Shown here piece after piece: positions 35,758 to 44,869 of a stretch of DNA of 64,000 bases (the stretch's first letter is position 1; each line of letters begins with the position of its first letter). Position numbers and translations under genes: made by a program. Origin of the DNA: Janthinobacterium sp. SUN073 (GTDB taxonomy: Bacteria; Pseudomonadota; Gammaproteobacteria; Burkholderiales; Burkholderiaceae_D); contig NZ_JAPUBT010000005.1 in assembly GCF_030397665.1 (NCBI RefSeq), positions 248,001 through 312,000 of the forward strand, read 5' to 3'. The notes beneath the pieces were generated by a model, which saw nothing but the letters and a program-made list of their open reading frames with translations, did not search any database and had not been told where the DNA came from.

Positions 35758-36744
35758 ATGAACGAGAACAAGGACCAGTCCGCCGGTAACTTGCAGCGCA
35801 GCATACAGCAGGAGCAGGATCAGGAAGACAAGCAGCACGATGCCGCCAAGTCCGGCAAGGAAAGCGAGTCACCCGTGCAGACGGGCAGCCGCAACCAGCC
35901 TGCCCCGCCCTTGCCCGCCCAGCACCTGATCAAGCCCGGCAGCGAAGCGCAGATGTCATTGAAGCCCCGCTTCCTGGCGCCCGACTACTGCGGCAGCGGC
36001 AAGCTGGCCGGCATGGTGGCCATCATCACGGGCGGCGATTCGGGCATCGGCCGCGCCGTGGCCGTGCTGTACGCGCGCGAAGGGGCCGATGTCGTCATCA
36101 TTTACCTGAACGAACACGCGGACGCCAACGAAACGAAGCGCTATGTGGAAGCGGAAGGCCAGAGCTGCCTGTTGATTCCCGGCGACGTGCGCGAGCAGGG
36201 CTTTTGCCAGCAAGCCGTCAACCAGGTGCTGGAACGGTTCACGCACATCGACATACTGGTCAACAACGCCGCCTTCCAGGAACACGCCGAATCCTTGCTG
36301 GACCTGAGCGAGGAACGCTTCGACCTCAGCATGAAAACCAATGTCTACGGCTACTTTCACATGGCCAAGGCCGTGTTGCCCCATCTGCAGCGCGGTGCAT
36401 CCATCATCAACACGGGGTCCGTGACGGGTTTGCATGGTTCCAGGCACTTGCTCGATTATTCCACCACCAAGGGCGCCATCCATGCGTTTACCATGGCGCT
36501 GGCCGGCAACCTGCTCGACAAAGGCATCCGCGTCAACGCCATCGCACCGGGGCCCGTCTGGACGCCGCTCAATCCGGCCGACAAGTCGCCCGAGGACATC
36601 GCAAAATTCGGCGCCGACACGGACATGCGCCGCCCGGCCCAGCCCGAGGAACTGTCGCCCGCCTACGTCTTCCTGGCCTCGCCCGCCTGTTCCAGCTACA
36701 TCACGGGCATCATCCTGCCCGTCACCGGCAGCGTGGGGAACTAG
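35758..36744 (+). CDS. Short-chain dehydrogenase/reductase (YghA-type, stress-related)
   Basis: 328 residues from ATG 35758 with GGAGG 6 nt upstream. A long charged N-terminal extension (1-80, Gln/Glu/Lys-rich) precedes the Rossmann fold with TGGDSGIG (91-98), NNAA, and the catalytic INTGSVTG Ser and Tyr234 in YSTTK. This long form matches the YghA/general-stress SDR subgroup of NAD(P)-dependent alcohol/aldehyde reductases. Ku starts 3 bp after the stop, so the two are co-transcribed. Confidence 0.87.
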   Translation: MNENKDQSAGNLQRSIQQEQDQEDKQHDAAKSGKESESPVQTGSRNQPAPPLPAQHLIKPGSEAQMSLKPRFLAPDYCGSGKLAGMVAIITGGDSGIGRAVAVLYAREGADVVIIYLNEHADANETKRYVEAEGQSCLLIPGDVREQGFCQQAVNQVLERFTHIDILVNNAAFQEHAESLLDLSEERFDLSMKTNVYGYFHMAKAVLPHLQRGASIINTGSVTGLHGSRHLLDYSTTKGAIHAFTMALAGNLLDKGIRVNAIAPGPVWTPLNPADKSPEDIAKFGADTDMRRPAQPEELSPAYVFLASPACSSYITGIILPVTGSVGN

Positions 36745-36747
36745 GCC

Positions 36748-37596
36748 ATGGCGCGCGCATTGTGGAAAGGCGCCATCAGCTACGGCCTCGTGCACATCCC
36801 CGTCGAGCTGATTTCAGCCAGCCTCGACCATGAACTGGATTTATCCATGCTGGACCGGCGCGACTTCGCGCCCATCGGCTACAAGCGCTACAACAAGCGC
36901 ACGGGCAAGGAAGTCGAATGGGACGACATCATCAAGGGCTATGAATACAAGACGGATGAGTACGTGGTGCTGTCCGAAGAAGACTTGAAACAGGCGAATG
37001 TGAATGCCACGCAAACCATCGCCATCGACACCTTTGTCGATGCGGTCGAGGTGCCGCTGACCTTTTATGCGCACCCGTATTATTTGCTGCCCGCCAAGGG
37101 CGGCGAGAAAGTCTATGCGCTGCTGCGCGAAACCTTGCGCAAGGCCGATAAAGTGGCTATCGCCAGCGTAGTCATGCGCACCAAGCAGCACTTGTGCGCG
37201 CTCGTCTGCGTCGGTGACGCCATCGTGCTCAACACCCTGCGCTACGCCGATGAGCTGCGCCCCACGGATGACCTGGACTTGCCCGGCAGTACCCTGAAGG
37301 CGGCGGGTATTACCGACAAGGAACTCAAGATGGCCCTGTCGCTGGTGGAGGGCATGAGCGAAACGTGGCAACCCGGGCAATACCACGACAGCTATCGCGA
37401 AGACGTGCTGGCGCTGGTCAAGAAGAAAATCAAGGCGAAACAAACCAAGACCATCACCGCGCCCGCGCCCGAGCCGGAAGCAGAGCACGGCAGCAATGTG
37501 ATCGACCTGGTCGCCCTGCTGCAGCAAAGTCTGGGCAAGAAGGCGCCCGCCGTGCCCGCCCGCAAACCGCCTCCAGCCAGGCGCAAGAAGGCCTGA
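36748..37596 (+). CDS. ku: Ku protein, DNA end binding for non-homologous end joining
   Basis: 282 residues. MARALWKGAISYGLVHIPVE is the standard bacterial Ku opening; KRYNKRTGKEVEWDDIIKGYEY and LPAKGGEKVYALLRETL are conserved core blocks. The C-terminus is a Lys/Pro-rich tail (KPPPARRKKA), which in other Ku proteins helps DNA binding and threading. Ku forms a homodimeric ring on double-strand ends and recruits LigD. A LigD-type polymerase lies about 2.4 kb downstream, on the opposite strand. Confidence 0.95.
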   Translation: MARALWKGAISYGLVHIPVELISASLDHELDLSMLDRRDFAPIGYKRYNKRTGKEVEWDDIIKGYEYKTDEYVVLSEEDLKQANVNATQTIAIDTFVDAVEVPLTFYAHPYYLLPAKGGEKVYALLRETLRKADKVAIASVVMRTKQHLCALVCVGDAIVLNTLRYADELRPTDDLDLPGSTLKAAGITDKELKMALSLVEGMSETWQPGQYHDSYREDVLALVKKKIKAKQTKTITAPAPEPEAEHGSNVIDLVALLQQSLGKKAPAVPARKPPPARRKKA

Positions 37597-37717
37597 TGCC
37601 CATCCCGGCCAGCGAAAATAGGCAACCATATAAATGCATTGACTTTGATCAAGCTTCTCGCTAGCGTATGCACACAGCCTGCCGTCCGGCAAGCCCTGTC
37701 ATACGTGCGGGAAAACA

Positions 37718-40030
37718 ATGGATGCCGAGTTAGATCAGCTTATCCTCAGCGGCGCCCCTGGCGGCGTCGTCATCACGAATGAAGAGCATGTCGTCGTGCG
37801 CTGGACGATCGGCGCGCAGCGCATCTTCGGCTATGCCAGCGACGAGGCACTGGGCCGCACGCTGTGGGAACTGATCTCGCTGCCGGGACAGGCCGAAGCG
37901 GCCCCGCTGATCGCCGAGACACTGGCGCTGCAGGGCAGCTATGACCGCGAATCGCTGCGGCGGCGCAAGGATGGCGAACTCATCTACGTCGATGTGGCCT
38001 GCCAGGCCGCACGCGCCACGCCGGATGCCCCCTGCTACCTGATTTCCACCATGAAGGACACGACCTTGCTGAAGGCGGCGCGCGACGCCCAGTTTGTCGA
38101 CGTGCGCTACCGGGTGCTGTTCGAATCGACGCCGGACAGCGTCATCATGGTCAACGCCACGGGCGCCATCGTGCTGGCCAATCAGCAGGCGCAGCGCCTG
38201 TTCGGCTATGCGGAAGGAGAATTGAGCGGCAGGCAAATCGATAGCCTGTTGCCGCAACGCCTGCGCCACGCGCACGTGGGGCACCGCGCGCGCTATTTCG
38301 ACCAGCCCCGTACGCGCACCATGGGCGCCGACCTGGAATTGCTGGGTTTACGCAAGGACAATGTCGAATTCCCCGTCGAAATCAGCCTCTCGCCCATCCA
38401 GACGGAGATCGGCACCTTCGTCATCAGCGCCATCCGCGACGTCAGCGACCGGCGCCGGGCCGAGCAAAAATTTCGCGGCTTGCTCGAATCGGCGCCGGAC
38501 GCCATCGTCATCGTCAATGGCGATGGCGAGATCGTGCTCGTCAACTCGCAAACGGAACGCCTGTTCGGCTATTCGCGCGCGGAGCTGCTGGGACGCAATG
38601 TAGAAGTGCTGATCCCGGCCCGCTACGCGCATGATCATCCGCAACACCGGCAAGCCTTTTCCACGGCGCCGCGCGCCCGCTCCATGGGCGCAGGCCTGGA
38701 ACTGTATGGCTTGCGCCGTGACGGCACCGAATTTCCCGTCGAAATCAGCCTGTCGCCGCTGGAAACGGAAGAAGGCGTGCTGGTGTCGTCCGCCATCCGC
38801 GACATCACGGAGCGCAAGCGCATCGAACACACGCTCAATGAGCAGAAAATCGAACTGGAGCGGGCCAGCCAGGCAAAGGACCGCTTTCTCACCAGCATGT
38901 CGCACGAATTGCGCACACCGCTCAATGCCATCCTTGGCTTTGCCCAGTTGCTGGCCAACGAATCGCTGCCCGCGACCGTGCTGCAAAAGCGCACCTTCGT
39001 GCAAAATATCGTCACCTCGGGCCGCCACCTGCTCACCTTGATCAATGAAATCCTCGACCTGGCGAAGATCGAGTCAGGCAGCCTGAGCCTGTCGATCGAG
39101 GCGGTGGCGCTGCCCGCGCTGATCGAGGAAGTGCGCGTGATGGTGGAAGAACAGGCGCAGCAGCGCCAGCTCGAGATGGTCTTTTCGGTCTGCGCGCCGC
39201 TGACCGTCAGGGCCGACCATACGCGCCTCAAGCAAGTGCTGCTGAACCTGCTGTCGAACGCCATCAAGTACAACCGCACGGCCGGCAAGGTGGAGCTGGA
39301 AATCTCGCAACCCGCCGCGCAGCGCGTGCGCATCGCCATCCGCGACACGGGCAAGGGCCTGGACGACGCGCAGATGGCCGAACTGTTCCAGCCGTTTAAC
39401 CGGCTGGGCCAGGAGGCGGGCAGCGAGGAAGGCACGGGCATCGGCCTGGTCGTCACCAAGCGCCTGATCGAGCTGATGGGCGGCGCCATGGGCGTGCACA
39501 GCTGCGTCGGCGTGGGCAGCGTCTTCTGGATCGAACTCGACACCATGGCCGCGCCGCCCGCCAGGATGCCGCTGGACACGCAGGGGCTGGTCGAACCTGC
39601 TGGCGACGCCGCCGACGATGCCGACGGCCAGGCCCTGCTGCTGTACGTGGAAGACAATCCGGCCAGCCTGCGCCTGGTGGAAGACATCATCAGCTTCCTG
39701 CCCCATCTGCGCATGATCTCGGCCACCGACGCGCGCCATGGCATTGCGCTGGCACTGGAGCGCCGCCCCGATGTGATCTTGATGGATATCAACCTGCCCG
39801 GCATGAATGGCAACCAGGCGCAGCGCATCCTGCGCAACGATCCGCGCACGGCGCACATCCCCGTCATCGCGCTGACGGCCAATGCCATGAAGGGCGACAT
39901 CCACCACGGCCTGGCCGCGGGCTTTTTCCGCTACCTGACCAAACCCGTCGAGATTCCCCAGCTCAACGCTGCCATCGACGAAGCCCTGCAACTGGCGCGC
40001 GCCAGCCTGCCGCTCAGGCCGCCGCAGTAA
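37718..40030 (+). CDS. Soluble hybrid histidine kinase with three PAS domains
   Basis: 770 residues without membrane segments. PAS1 about 5-130; PAS2 about 131-255 and PAS3 about 256-380, which are clear tandem duplicates (both have ERLFGY/QRLFGY and [10 protein letters not shown]); HisKA with [15 protein letters not shown]; HATPase_c with [18 protein letters not shown]; receiver about 640-760 with phosphoacceptor Asp in [13 protein letters not shown]. It probably senses a cytoplasmic or redox cue. It sits between Ku and the LigD-type polymerase, overlapping the latter by 17 bp tail to tail. Confidence 0.9.
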   Translation: MDAELDQLILSGAPGGVVITNEEHVVVRWTIGAQRIFGYASDEALGRTLWELISLPGQAEAAPLIAETLALQGSYDRESLRRRKDGELIYVDVACQAARATPDAPCYLISTMKDTTLLKAARDAQFVDVRYRVLFESTPDSVIMVNATGAIVLANQQAQRLFGYAEGELSGRQIDSLLPQRLRHAHVGHRARYFDQPRTRTMGADLELLGLRKDNVEFPVEISLSPIQTEIGTFVISAIRDVSDRRRAEQKFRGLLESAPDAIVIVNGDGEIVLVNSQTERLFGYSRAELLGRNVEVLIPARYAHDHPQHRQAFSTAPRARSMGAGLELYGLRRDGTEFPVEISLSPLETEEGVLVSSAIRDITERKRIEHTLNEQKIELERASQAKDRFLTSMSHELRTPLNAILGFAQLLANESLPATVLQKRTFVQNIVTSGRHLLTLINEILDLAKIESGSLSLSIEAVALPALIEEVRVMVEEQAQQRQLEMVFSVCAPLTVRADHTRLKQVLLNLLSNAIKYNRTAGKVELEISQPAAQRVRIAIRDTGKGLDDAQMAELFQPFNRLGQEAGSEEGTGIGLVVTKRLIELMGGAMGVHSCVGVGSVFWIELDTMAAPPARMPLDTQGLVEPAGDAADDADGQALLLYVEDNPASLRLVEDIISFLPHLRMISATDARHGIALALERRPDVILMDINLPGMNGNQAQRILRNDPRTAHIPVIALTANAMKGDIHHGLAAGFFRYLTKPVEIPQLNAAIDEALQLARASLPLRPPQ

Positions 40031-40934
40031 AACCCAGTTTCTGCATGGCCCCATCGATGCCCCTGGCGCTGCGCGCATAGCCAGCCCAGGGTGCATTGCC
40101 CACGTCGAGACGGCTGTGGACGTTGCTCACCGTCCATTGATCGCCCGCCTTCAGCTTGTCGAGCTCTTCCCAGGCCAGCGGTACGGAAATGCCCAGCCCG
40201 GAGCGCGTGCGGGCCGACCACGCGCACACGGTGGTGGCGCCTCGTCCATTACGCAAATAATCGATGAAGATCTTGCCGACGCGGTTGGCGGGACCGCTCT
40301 TGACGACAAAACGCGCCGGTATCTGCTGCGCCATGTGCGCCACGATGGCTTGCGAAAACGCCTTGACCGTGTCCCAGTCGTATTTCGGGCGGATCGGCAC
40401 CACCACGTGCAAGCCCTTGCCGCCGCTGGTTTTCAGCCAGGCGGGCAGCCCCAGCTCCGTCAGGAAGGCGCGCAGCAGCACGGCCGCTTCGCGAATGGCG
40501 GGCCAGGCCACGCCCTTGCCCGGGTCCAGGTCGAACACCAGACGGTTCGGCGTATCGTAGGCGCTGGCCAGCGCGTTTTGCGTGTGAAACTCCACCACAT
40601 TCCACTGCGCCGCCGACAACAAGCCCTGTACGCTGGCCACTTCCAGCATGGCGGTATGCTCGGGATCGAGGCCGGGATCGAGCTGTTTGACACCGGGCAT
40701 GGTTGCGGTATCGGCATGCTTCTGGAAAAACAGCTCGCCGCCCACGCCGGCCGGCGCGCGCACCAGCGACACGGGCCGGCCCCGCAAATGCACGAGCATC
40801 AGCTTGCCCACCAGCGCGTAATAGCGCACCAGATCGATCTTGCGCGCGCCGCTGTCCTGGTCGATCACCCGGTCCGCATGGCTGACCTTGAAACTGGCCG
40901 GCAAGACGCTGTCGGGCATGGATTTGCTTGGCAT
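40014..40934 (-). CDS. Stand-alone LigD-type polymerase/primase domain protein
   Basis: 306 residues from ATG 40934, with AGGAG 6 nt upstream. [25 protein letters not shown] opens the archaeo-eukaryotic primase fold of Lig[13 protein letters not shown] provides the catalytic Asp pair and [13 protein letters not shown] the nucleotide-binding block with a key His. It would fill gaps or add nucleotides at broken ends with Ku. There are no ligase or phosphoesterase domains here, although most LigD proteins fuse all three, so either it is a separate POL gene or the rest was lost. Confidence 0.85.
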   Translation of the reverse strand: MPSKSMPDSVLPASFKVSHADRVIDQDSGARKIDLVRYYALVGKLMLVHLRGRPVSLVRAPAGVGGELFFQKHADTATMPGVKQLDPGLDPEHTAMLEVASVQGLLSAAQWNVVEFHTQNALASAYDTPNRLVFDLDPGKGVAWPAIREAAVLLRAFLTELGLPAWLKTSGGKGLHVVVPIRPKYDWDTVKAFSQAIVAHMAQQIPARFVVKSGPANRVGKIFIDYLRNGRGATTVCAWSARTRSGLGISVPLAWEELDKLKAGDQWTVSNVHSRLDVGNAPWAGYARSARGIDGAMQKLGFTAAA

Positions 40935-41277
40935 CGGTTTCTCCTGTTGATCCGCTGTGCCCGCTTGCGCACGGTGGCGTCCGGTTTTTTGCCCGTGTCC
41001 TCGCCGCCTGCCGGCGCAATTGCGCCTGGCTTGACAGGGTTTCAGGGCGGCTTTCATGGCGGACTCATGCGGTGATGATGGCATCGAGTCCAGGCCGCGC
41101 GGTACGCCCGCTAACAGAGTGCGTCGATGCGCGCAGGCCTGGCTGCAAGGCGGTCACACGGCAAGTGTAAGTATTTGTAATGGCGTGTCAACGCAATTGC
41201 CGCACGGCGCGTTTTTGGCTCAGTGACAGGGGAAATGCATCTCCTGAACTACAACCCACTTCTCGAGGAACTGCACC
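40935..41277. other. Intergenic region between the LigD-type polymerase and first Asr-like gene
   Basis: About 340 bp. The left part (40935-41084) keeps the polymerase frame open but has no protein-like pattern. No gene was recognised. The right part holds the TGTAA-N5-TGTAA box at 41166 and the 5' leader of the first Asr-like gene. The right-hand leader shares GTCAACGCAA and the GGCGCGTTTT block with the two later copies. Confidence 0.6.
41166..41180 (+). promoter_or_regulatory. TGTAA-N5-TGTAA box, copy 1 (RstA-box-like)
   Basis: TGTAAGTATTTGTAA, direct repeats one helical turn (10 bp) apart, 97 bp before ATG 41278. From memory, the E. coli RstA box TACATNTNGTTACA reads TGTAACNANATGTA on the other strand, i.e. 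TGTAA-N5-TGTA, which fits. The same element occurs before two further Asr-like operons. Confidence 0.6.
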
Positions 41278-41595
41278 ATGAAAAAAGTAATCGCTACTCT
41301 GATCGCCGGCTTGTTCGCTACCGCAGCCTTTGCTCAAACCCCAGCACCAGCAGCGCCGGCCAAGGCCGAAGCCAAGCACACCAAGGAAGTGGCCAAAGCA
41401 GAAGCAAAAGAAACCAAGGCCGTCGTGAAAGCCGATGCGAAAGAAGCCGTCGTCGCCGCCGATGCGAAAGCCGATGTCGCCAGCGCCAAGGCCGACGCCA
41501 GCGCCACCAAGGCGAAAGCCCATAAAAAAGCGAAAAAAGCCAAAGCCAAGGCTGACGAAGCCAAAACTGAAGCGACCGCAGCAGCAGCCAAATAA
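41278..41595 (+). CDS. Small secreted Ala/Lys-rich protein, Asr-like, paralogue 1
   Basis: 105 residues. Signal peptide MKKVIATLIAGLFATAAFA, cleaved before QTPA; the mature part is almost wholly Ala, Lys, Asp, Glu, Thr and Val (KADAKE, ASAKAD repeats), ends in AAAK and lacks Cys, Trp or Tyr. This resembles E. coli Asr, an acid-shock periplasmic protein, or LEA-type hydrophilic proteins; no domain was identified. The SD GAGGA lies before the ATG. A hairpin terminator follows at 41621. Confidence 0.8.
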   Translation: MKKVIATLIAGLFATAAFAQTPAPAAPAKAEAKHTKEVAKAEAKETKAVVKADAKEAVVAADAKADVASAKADASATKAKAHKKAKKAKAKADEAKTEATAAAAK

Positions 41596-41620
41596 TCAGT
41601 ACCGCGCGTTTTTTGCGCCA

Positions 41621-41652
41621 CACAAAAAGACAGCTTCGGCTGTCTTTTTGTG
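41621..41652. terminator. Bidirectional hairpin terminator
   Basis: AAAAAGACAGC (41624-41634), TTCG loop, then GCTGTCTTTTT (41639-41649); U-runs are present in both directions. It ends the first Asr-like gene on the plus strand and the LytTR regulator on the minus strand. Confidence 0.85.
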
Positions 41653-41669
41653 CATGGGCAGCGCTGTCG

Positions 41670-42401
41670 CTACATCTGCCGGAACTGGCGCGCAAACGCT
41701 TCACTGACAGAGAGTGAGCCATGTCCGCCCTTCAGACGGATATACATCGCCGTACCGTCTTTGTCGATGCGTTCGATCGCATGCAGGTTGACGATGCTGC
41801 TGCGATGGATCTGCACAAACTGCGCCGGGTCCAGTTGCTCCAGCAATTCCTTCAGGCTCAGACGGATCAAGCTTGCGCCGCCAGCGCTGGCCACGCGCGT
41901 GTATTTTCCTTCGGATTGGAAAAAATCGATCTCGCTCACCAGCAGCAGGCGCAAGGTATTGCCGGCCGACGCCTTGATCCATTTCAGGTAGGACGGCGGC
42001 GCAAACACTTGCTGCCACACGGCGGCCGGCGGCGGCGCTGCCGCCACGCCGCGCGCCTGCAAGCGCCGTATCATCTGCAGCAGCCGCGCCGTCGCCAGCG
42101 GTTTAACCAGATAATCAACAGCCCCCGCATCGAACGCCGACAGCGCGTATTCCGCATACGCGGTAACAAAAACCACCTGGCAGCGGGCGGGCAGATGCTG
42201 TGCCACCTCCAGGCCATTCAAGCCTGGCATCTGTATATCGAGAAAAACGATGTCCGGCTGCTGCTCCGTGATCAAGGCCAGGGCCGCGATACCGTCGCCT
42301 GCCTCGCCCGCAATCTGCAAGGATGGCCACAGCAACTGCAACTGGTCGCGCAGCTCCGCGCGCAGCAGCGGCTCATCTTCAACGATCAAGGCGCGCGGCA
42401 T
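41670..42401 (-). CDS. LytTR-family response regulator
   Basis: 243 residues. Receiver 1-120 with phosphoacceptor Asp in IVFLDIQMPGLNG and conserved Lys in DYLVKPL; LytTR DNA-binding domain about 140-243 with YLKWIKASAGNTLRLL, DFFQSEGKYTRV and FVQIHRSSIVNL. AlgR/LytR-type regulators bind direct repeats. It overlaps the sensor kinase stop by one base (TGATG), so the pair are made together. Confidence 0.92.
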   Translation of the reverse strand: MPRALIVEDEPLLRAELRDQLQLLWPSLQIAGEAGDGIAALALITEQQPDIVFLDIQMPGLNGLEVAQHLPARCQVVFVTAYAEYALSAFDAGAVDYLVKPLATARLLQMIRRLQARGVAAAPPPAAVWQQVFAPPSYLKWIKASAGNTLRLLLVSEIDFFQSEGKYTRVASAGGASLIRLSLKELLEQLDPAQFVQIHRSSIVNLHAIERIDKDGTAMYIRLKGGHGSLSVSEAFARQFRQM

Positions 42402-43696
42402 CAGATAGCTCCTGACGAAACCGGCAAGCGCACGATGGCCGTCACTCCGCGCGGTTGTGCCTGCAGCACCTGCAGCGTGGCCGCATCGCCATACAATAAT
42501 GCCAGCCGGGCGTGGATATTCGACAGCCCCACTCCATGGCCATGTCCCGTGCTACCACCCAGACCAGCGCCGTCATCATGGACAGTCACTTCCAGCGTGC
42601 CACTTTGCAGCACGGCGCCAATACGCAGCGAACCTGGATGCGGCAATCCCTGCAATCCATGCCGCAGCGCATTCTCCACCAGCGAAATGAGCATGGCCGG
42701 CGGCATCGGCAAGGCGCGCAGACCTTCCGGCACGTCGATGAAAAAGCGCAGACGCTGGCCCATGCGTATCTGCATGAGCGACAGGTAGGCGCGCGCCAAA
42801 TCGATTTCGCGCCCCAGGGTCGACGATATCGAGCGCATGTCGGGCAAGGCATTCTGCAGATAGCCGATCAGATGGTCGAGCATCTCCAGTGCCGCGGACG
42901 TGTCCGTGCGCATCAGGTATTTCAAATTGGCCAGGGTATTGAACAGGAAATGCGGCTCCACTTGCGCCTGCAGGGCAGACAGGCGTGCCTGCAAAGCTTC
43001 GCGTTCGGCCGCCTGTTCGCGCAACACGGCATCCTGAGCACGCCGACGCCGCGCAAGGCTGGCTTGCAATTGTGTTGTTACCGCTTCCACGGCGCGCAAT
43101 GCGCTACCGGTCTGCATGCACAGGCATTGCGCACTCAGGATGCGCCGCACGCGGATGCGCACGCCTTGCCCTTCTTCGGCACATAGGCGCACCTCCGTGG
43201 CGCCGAACATAAAAAATGGGCGCGATCGTCCCAGCACGATGATGCGTTTGAACGGATCGTGCGCAAAGGCCGGCGGCCCCGCCAGACCTAGCGCCTGGCC
43301 CGTGGCCAGACCGGAAAGCGCTTCCGCGCACAGGTCGAAACTGGTGAAGATATCGAAGGGTGAGGCCAGCTCGCGCGAGACGCGGGCCGAGATCAGCTCC
43401 TTGCTGAGGGTAACGCCTTCTTCGCTGAACTTGCGCAACTGCTGAAGCACCATGGAACGGGCGCCGATCGCAGGTAACAGCAGCATGTAAACACCACTCA
43501 CCAGTTGCACCCAGCTGACCGTTCCGCCTTTCGGCAAGTACCTCAACAACAGCATCATCATCACCATTACTGGCGCCAGCGGCAACAGTATTGCGCCGTA
43601 AAAACGCAGCAGGGTCTGCCGCATGTACAGGCGTACCAGGCGCGGATCGTGGAGTACGGGCGGCGCGGCAAAGGAAAGGAAAGAAGGCTTGGACAT
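42401..43696 (-). CDS. LytS/AlgZ-type sensor histidine kinase
   Basis: 431 residues. Two membrane segments, about 32-55 and 62-80; a cytoplasmic linker with a coiled coil about 205-245 (LARRRRAQDAVLREQAAERE); the His_kinase motif PHFLFNTLANLKYLM with His249; a HATPase_c with ISLVENALRHGLQGLPHPGS and DDGAGLGGSTGHGHGVGLSN. It phosphorylates the LytTR regulator next door. The cue is unknown. It is flanked by Asr-like genes on both sides. Confidence 0.9.
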   Translation of the reverse strand: MSKPSFLSFAAPPVLHDPRLVRLYMRQTLLRFYGAILLPLAPVMVMMMLLLRYLPKGGTVSWVQLVSGVYMLLLPAIGARSMVLQQLRKFSEEGVTLSKELISARVSRELASPFDIFTSFDLCAEALSGLATGQALGLAGPPAFAHDPFKRIIVLGRSRPFFMFGATEVRLCAEEGQGVRIRVRRILSAQCLCMQTGSALRAVEAVTTQLQASLARRRRAQDAVLREQAAEREALQARLSALQAQVEPHFLFNTLANLKYLMRTDTSAALEMLDHLIGYLQNALPDMRSISSTLGREIDLARAYLSLMQIRMGQRLRFFIDVPEGLRALPMPPAMLISLVENALRHGLQGLPHPGSLRIGAVLQSGTLEVTVHDDGAGLGGSTGHGHGVGLSNIHARLALLYGDAATLQVLQAQPRGVTAIVRLPVSSGAI

Positions 43697-43829
43697 GGCA
43701 GGCGTGTGAGTGAACTTATCGTCATTCTAGCGCCCATCTCCCGGCACCAGGGAGGCATGCGACGGGCGGGCGCCGGTACGGCATGAAGTCCCCTCTACGG
43801 AGCATCAGTGCCACCTGCATGGATCGGAG

Positions 43830-43844
43830 TGTAAGCGATTGTAA
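43830..43844 (+). promoter_or_regulatory. TGTAA-N5-TGTAA box, copy 2 (RstA-box-like)
   Basis: TGTAAGCGATTGTAA, 105 bp before ATG 43950. From here to the ATG the sequence is almost identical to copy 3, including GGGGGCGCGTTTTATGCTC and a small CGGGA-ATCA-TCCCG stem. Confidence 0.65.
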
Positions 43845-43949
43845 GGTCCGTCAACGCAAGCGTTCGGGGGCGCGTTTTATGCTCAGTGACACGGGAATCA
43901 TCCCGGCACCAACAGACATACCAGACAAACCACCACTGAGGACTGCACC

Positions 43950-44291
43950 ATGAAAAAACGCATTTTCAACCTGAGCGCTACCCTGATCGCCGGCCTGTTC
44001 GCTACCGCTGCCTTTGCTCAAACGCCAGCAGCTCCTGCCACCCCGGCAGCCTCGGTTCCTGCGAAAGTGGAAGCGGCCCACACCAAAGCCGTCGTGAAAG
44101 CCGATGCCAAAGAAGCGAAAGCCGTCGTCGCCGCCAAGACGGAAGTGGCCAGCGCCAAAACGGAAGCAACTGCCACCAAAACCAAGGCGCATCACAAAGC
44201 CAAGCACACCAAGGCCAAGGCCGATGCAAAACTGGCTTCGGCCAGCGCTGCAGCACCTGCACCTGCTCCAGCACCAGCAGCAGCCAAGTAA
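43950..44291 (+). CDS. Small secreted Ala/Lys-rich protein, Asr-like, paralogue 2
   Basis: 113 residues. The signal peptide is longer than in its paralogues (MKKRIFNLSATLIAG... ending ATAAFA), with the same LFATAAFAQTPA end. The mature part has AHTKAVVKADAKEAKAVVAA, an HHKAKHTKAKAD basic patch and a Pro/Ala-rich tail ending AAAK. SD GAGGA precedes ATG 43950. First gene of a pair; paralogue 3 starts 38 bp downstream. Confidence 0.8.
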   Translation: MKKRIFNLSATLIAGLFATAAFAQTPAAPATPAASVPAKVEAAHTKAVVKADAKEAKAVVAAKTEVASAKTEATATKTKAHHKAKHTKAKADAKLASASAAAPAPAPAPAAAK

Positions 44292-44329
44292 TCGACACAC
44301 CATCACTTACCACTTGCCAGGAAAATAAA

Positions 44330-44668
44330 ATGAAAAAAGTTATCGCCACCCTCGTCGCCAGCCTGTTCGCTACCGCAGCCTTCGCTCAAACCCCTGCCGC
44401 CCCGGCAGCCTCGGCTCCGGCCAAGGCGGAAGCGGCCCACACGAAAGCCGTGGCCAAGGCTGAAGCCAAGGAAACCAAGGCTGTCGTGAAAGCCGACGCG
44501 AAAGAAGCGGTTGTCGCCGCCGATGCGAAAGCCGATGTCGCCAGCGCCAAGGCCGATGCCAAAGCCACCAAGGCCAAGGCCCATCACAAGGCCAGCAAAG
44601 CCAAAGTGAAAGCGGATGCAGCGAAAGCGGCAGAAACCGTTCCGGCAACGCCAGCATCAGCGAAGTAA
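44330..44668 (+). CDS. Small secreted Ala/Lys-rich protein, Asr-like, paralogue 3
   Basis: 112 residues with SD AGGAAAATAAA. Signal peptide MKKVIATLVASLFATAAFA, then QTPAAPAASAPAKAEAAH and repeated KADAKE/ASAKAD units; ends PASAK. Closest to paralogue 1 in the centre (AKETKAVVKADAKEAVVAAD is shared). Second gene of the operon; a hairpin terminator follows at 44739. Confidence 0.8.
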   Translation: MKKVIATLVASLFATAAFAQTPAAPAASAPAKAEAAHTKAVAKAEAKETKAVVKADAKEAVVAADAKADVASAKADAKATKAKAHHKASKAKVKADAAKAAETVPATPASAK

Positions 44669-44738
44669 TCGCGAACACAGCCACGGGAGCGCGTCCGCCG
44701 GGTCTGCGCTAGCGTGGCCTCTTCGCCTGCACTACCAG

Positions 44739-44761
44739 GGACAGCTTCGGCTGTCCTTTTT
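44739..44761 (+). terminator. Hairpin terminator after paralogue 3
   Basis: GGACAGC (44739-44745), TTCG loop, GCTGTCC (44750-44756), then a run of T. The same GACAGC/TTCG/GCTGTC core as the terminator after paralogue 1. Confidence 0.8.
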
Positions 44762-44869
44762 GCATGGCGCTCGTTCATGCAAACTTCATCGAACAGGCCA
44801 GCTTGCGCGCGACAAAACGACGCACATGAGGGACACTGGCACTCCGACGATTGCCACGAAGCCCAGCCC

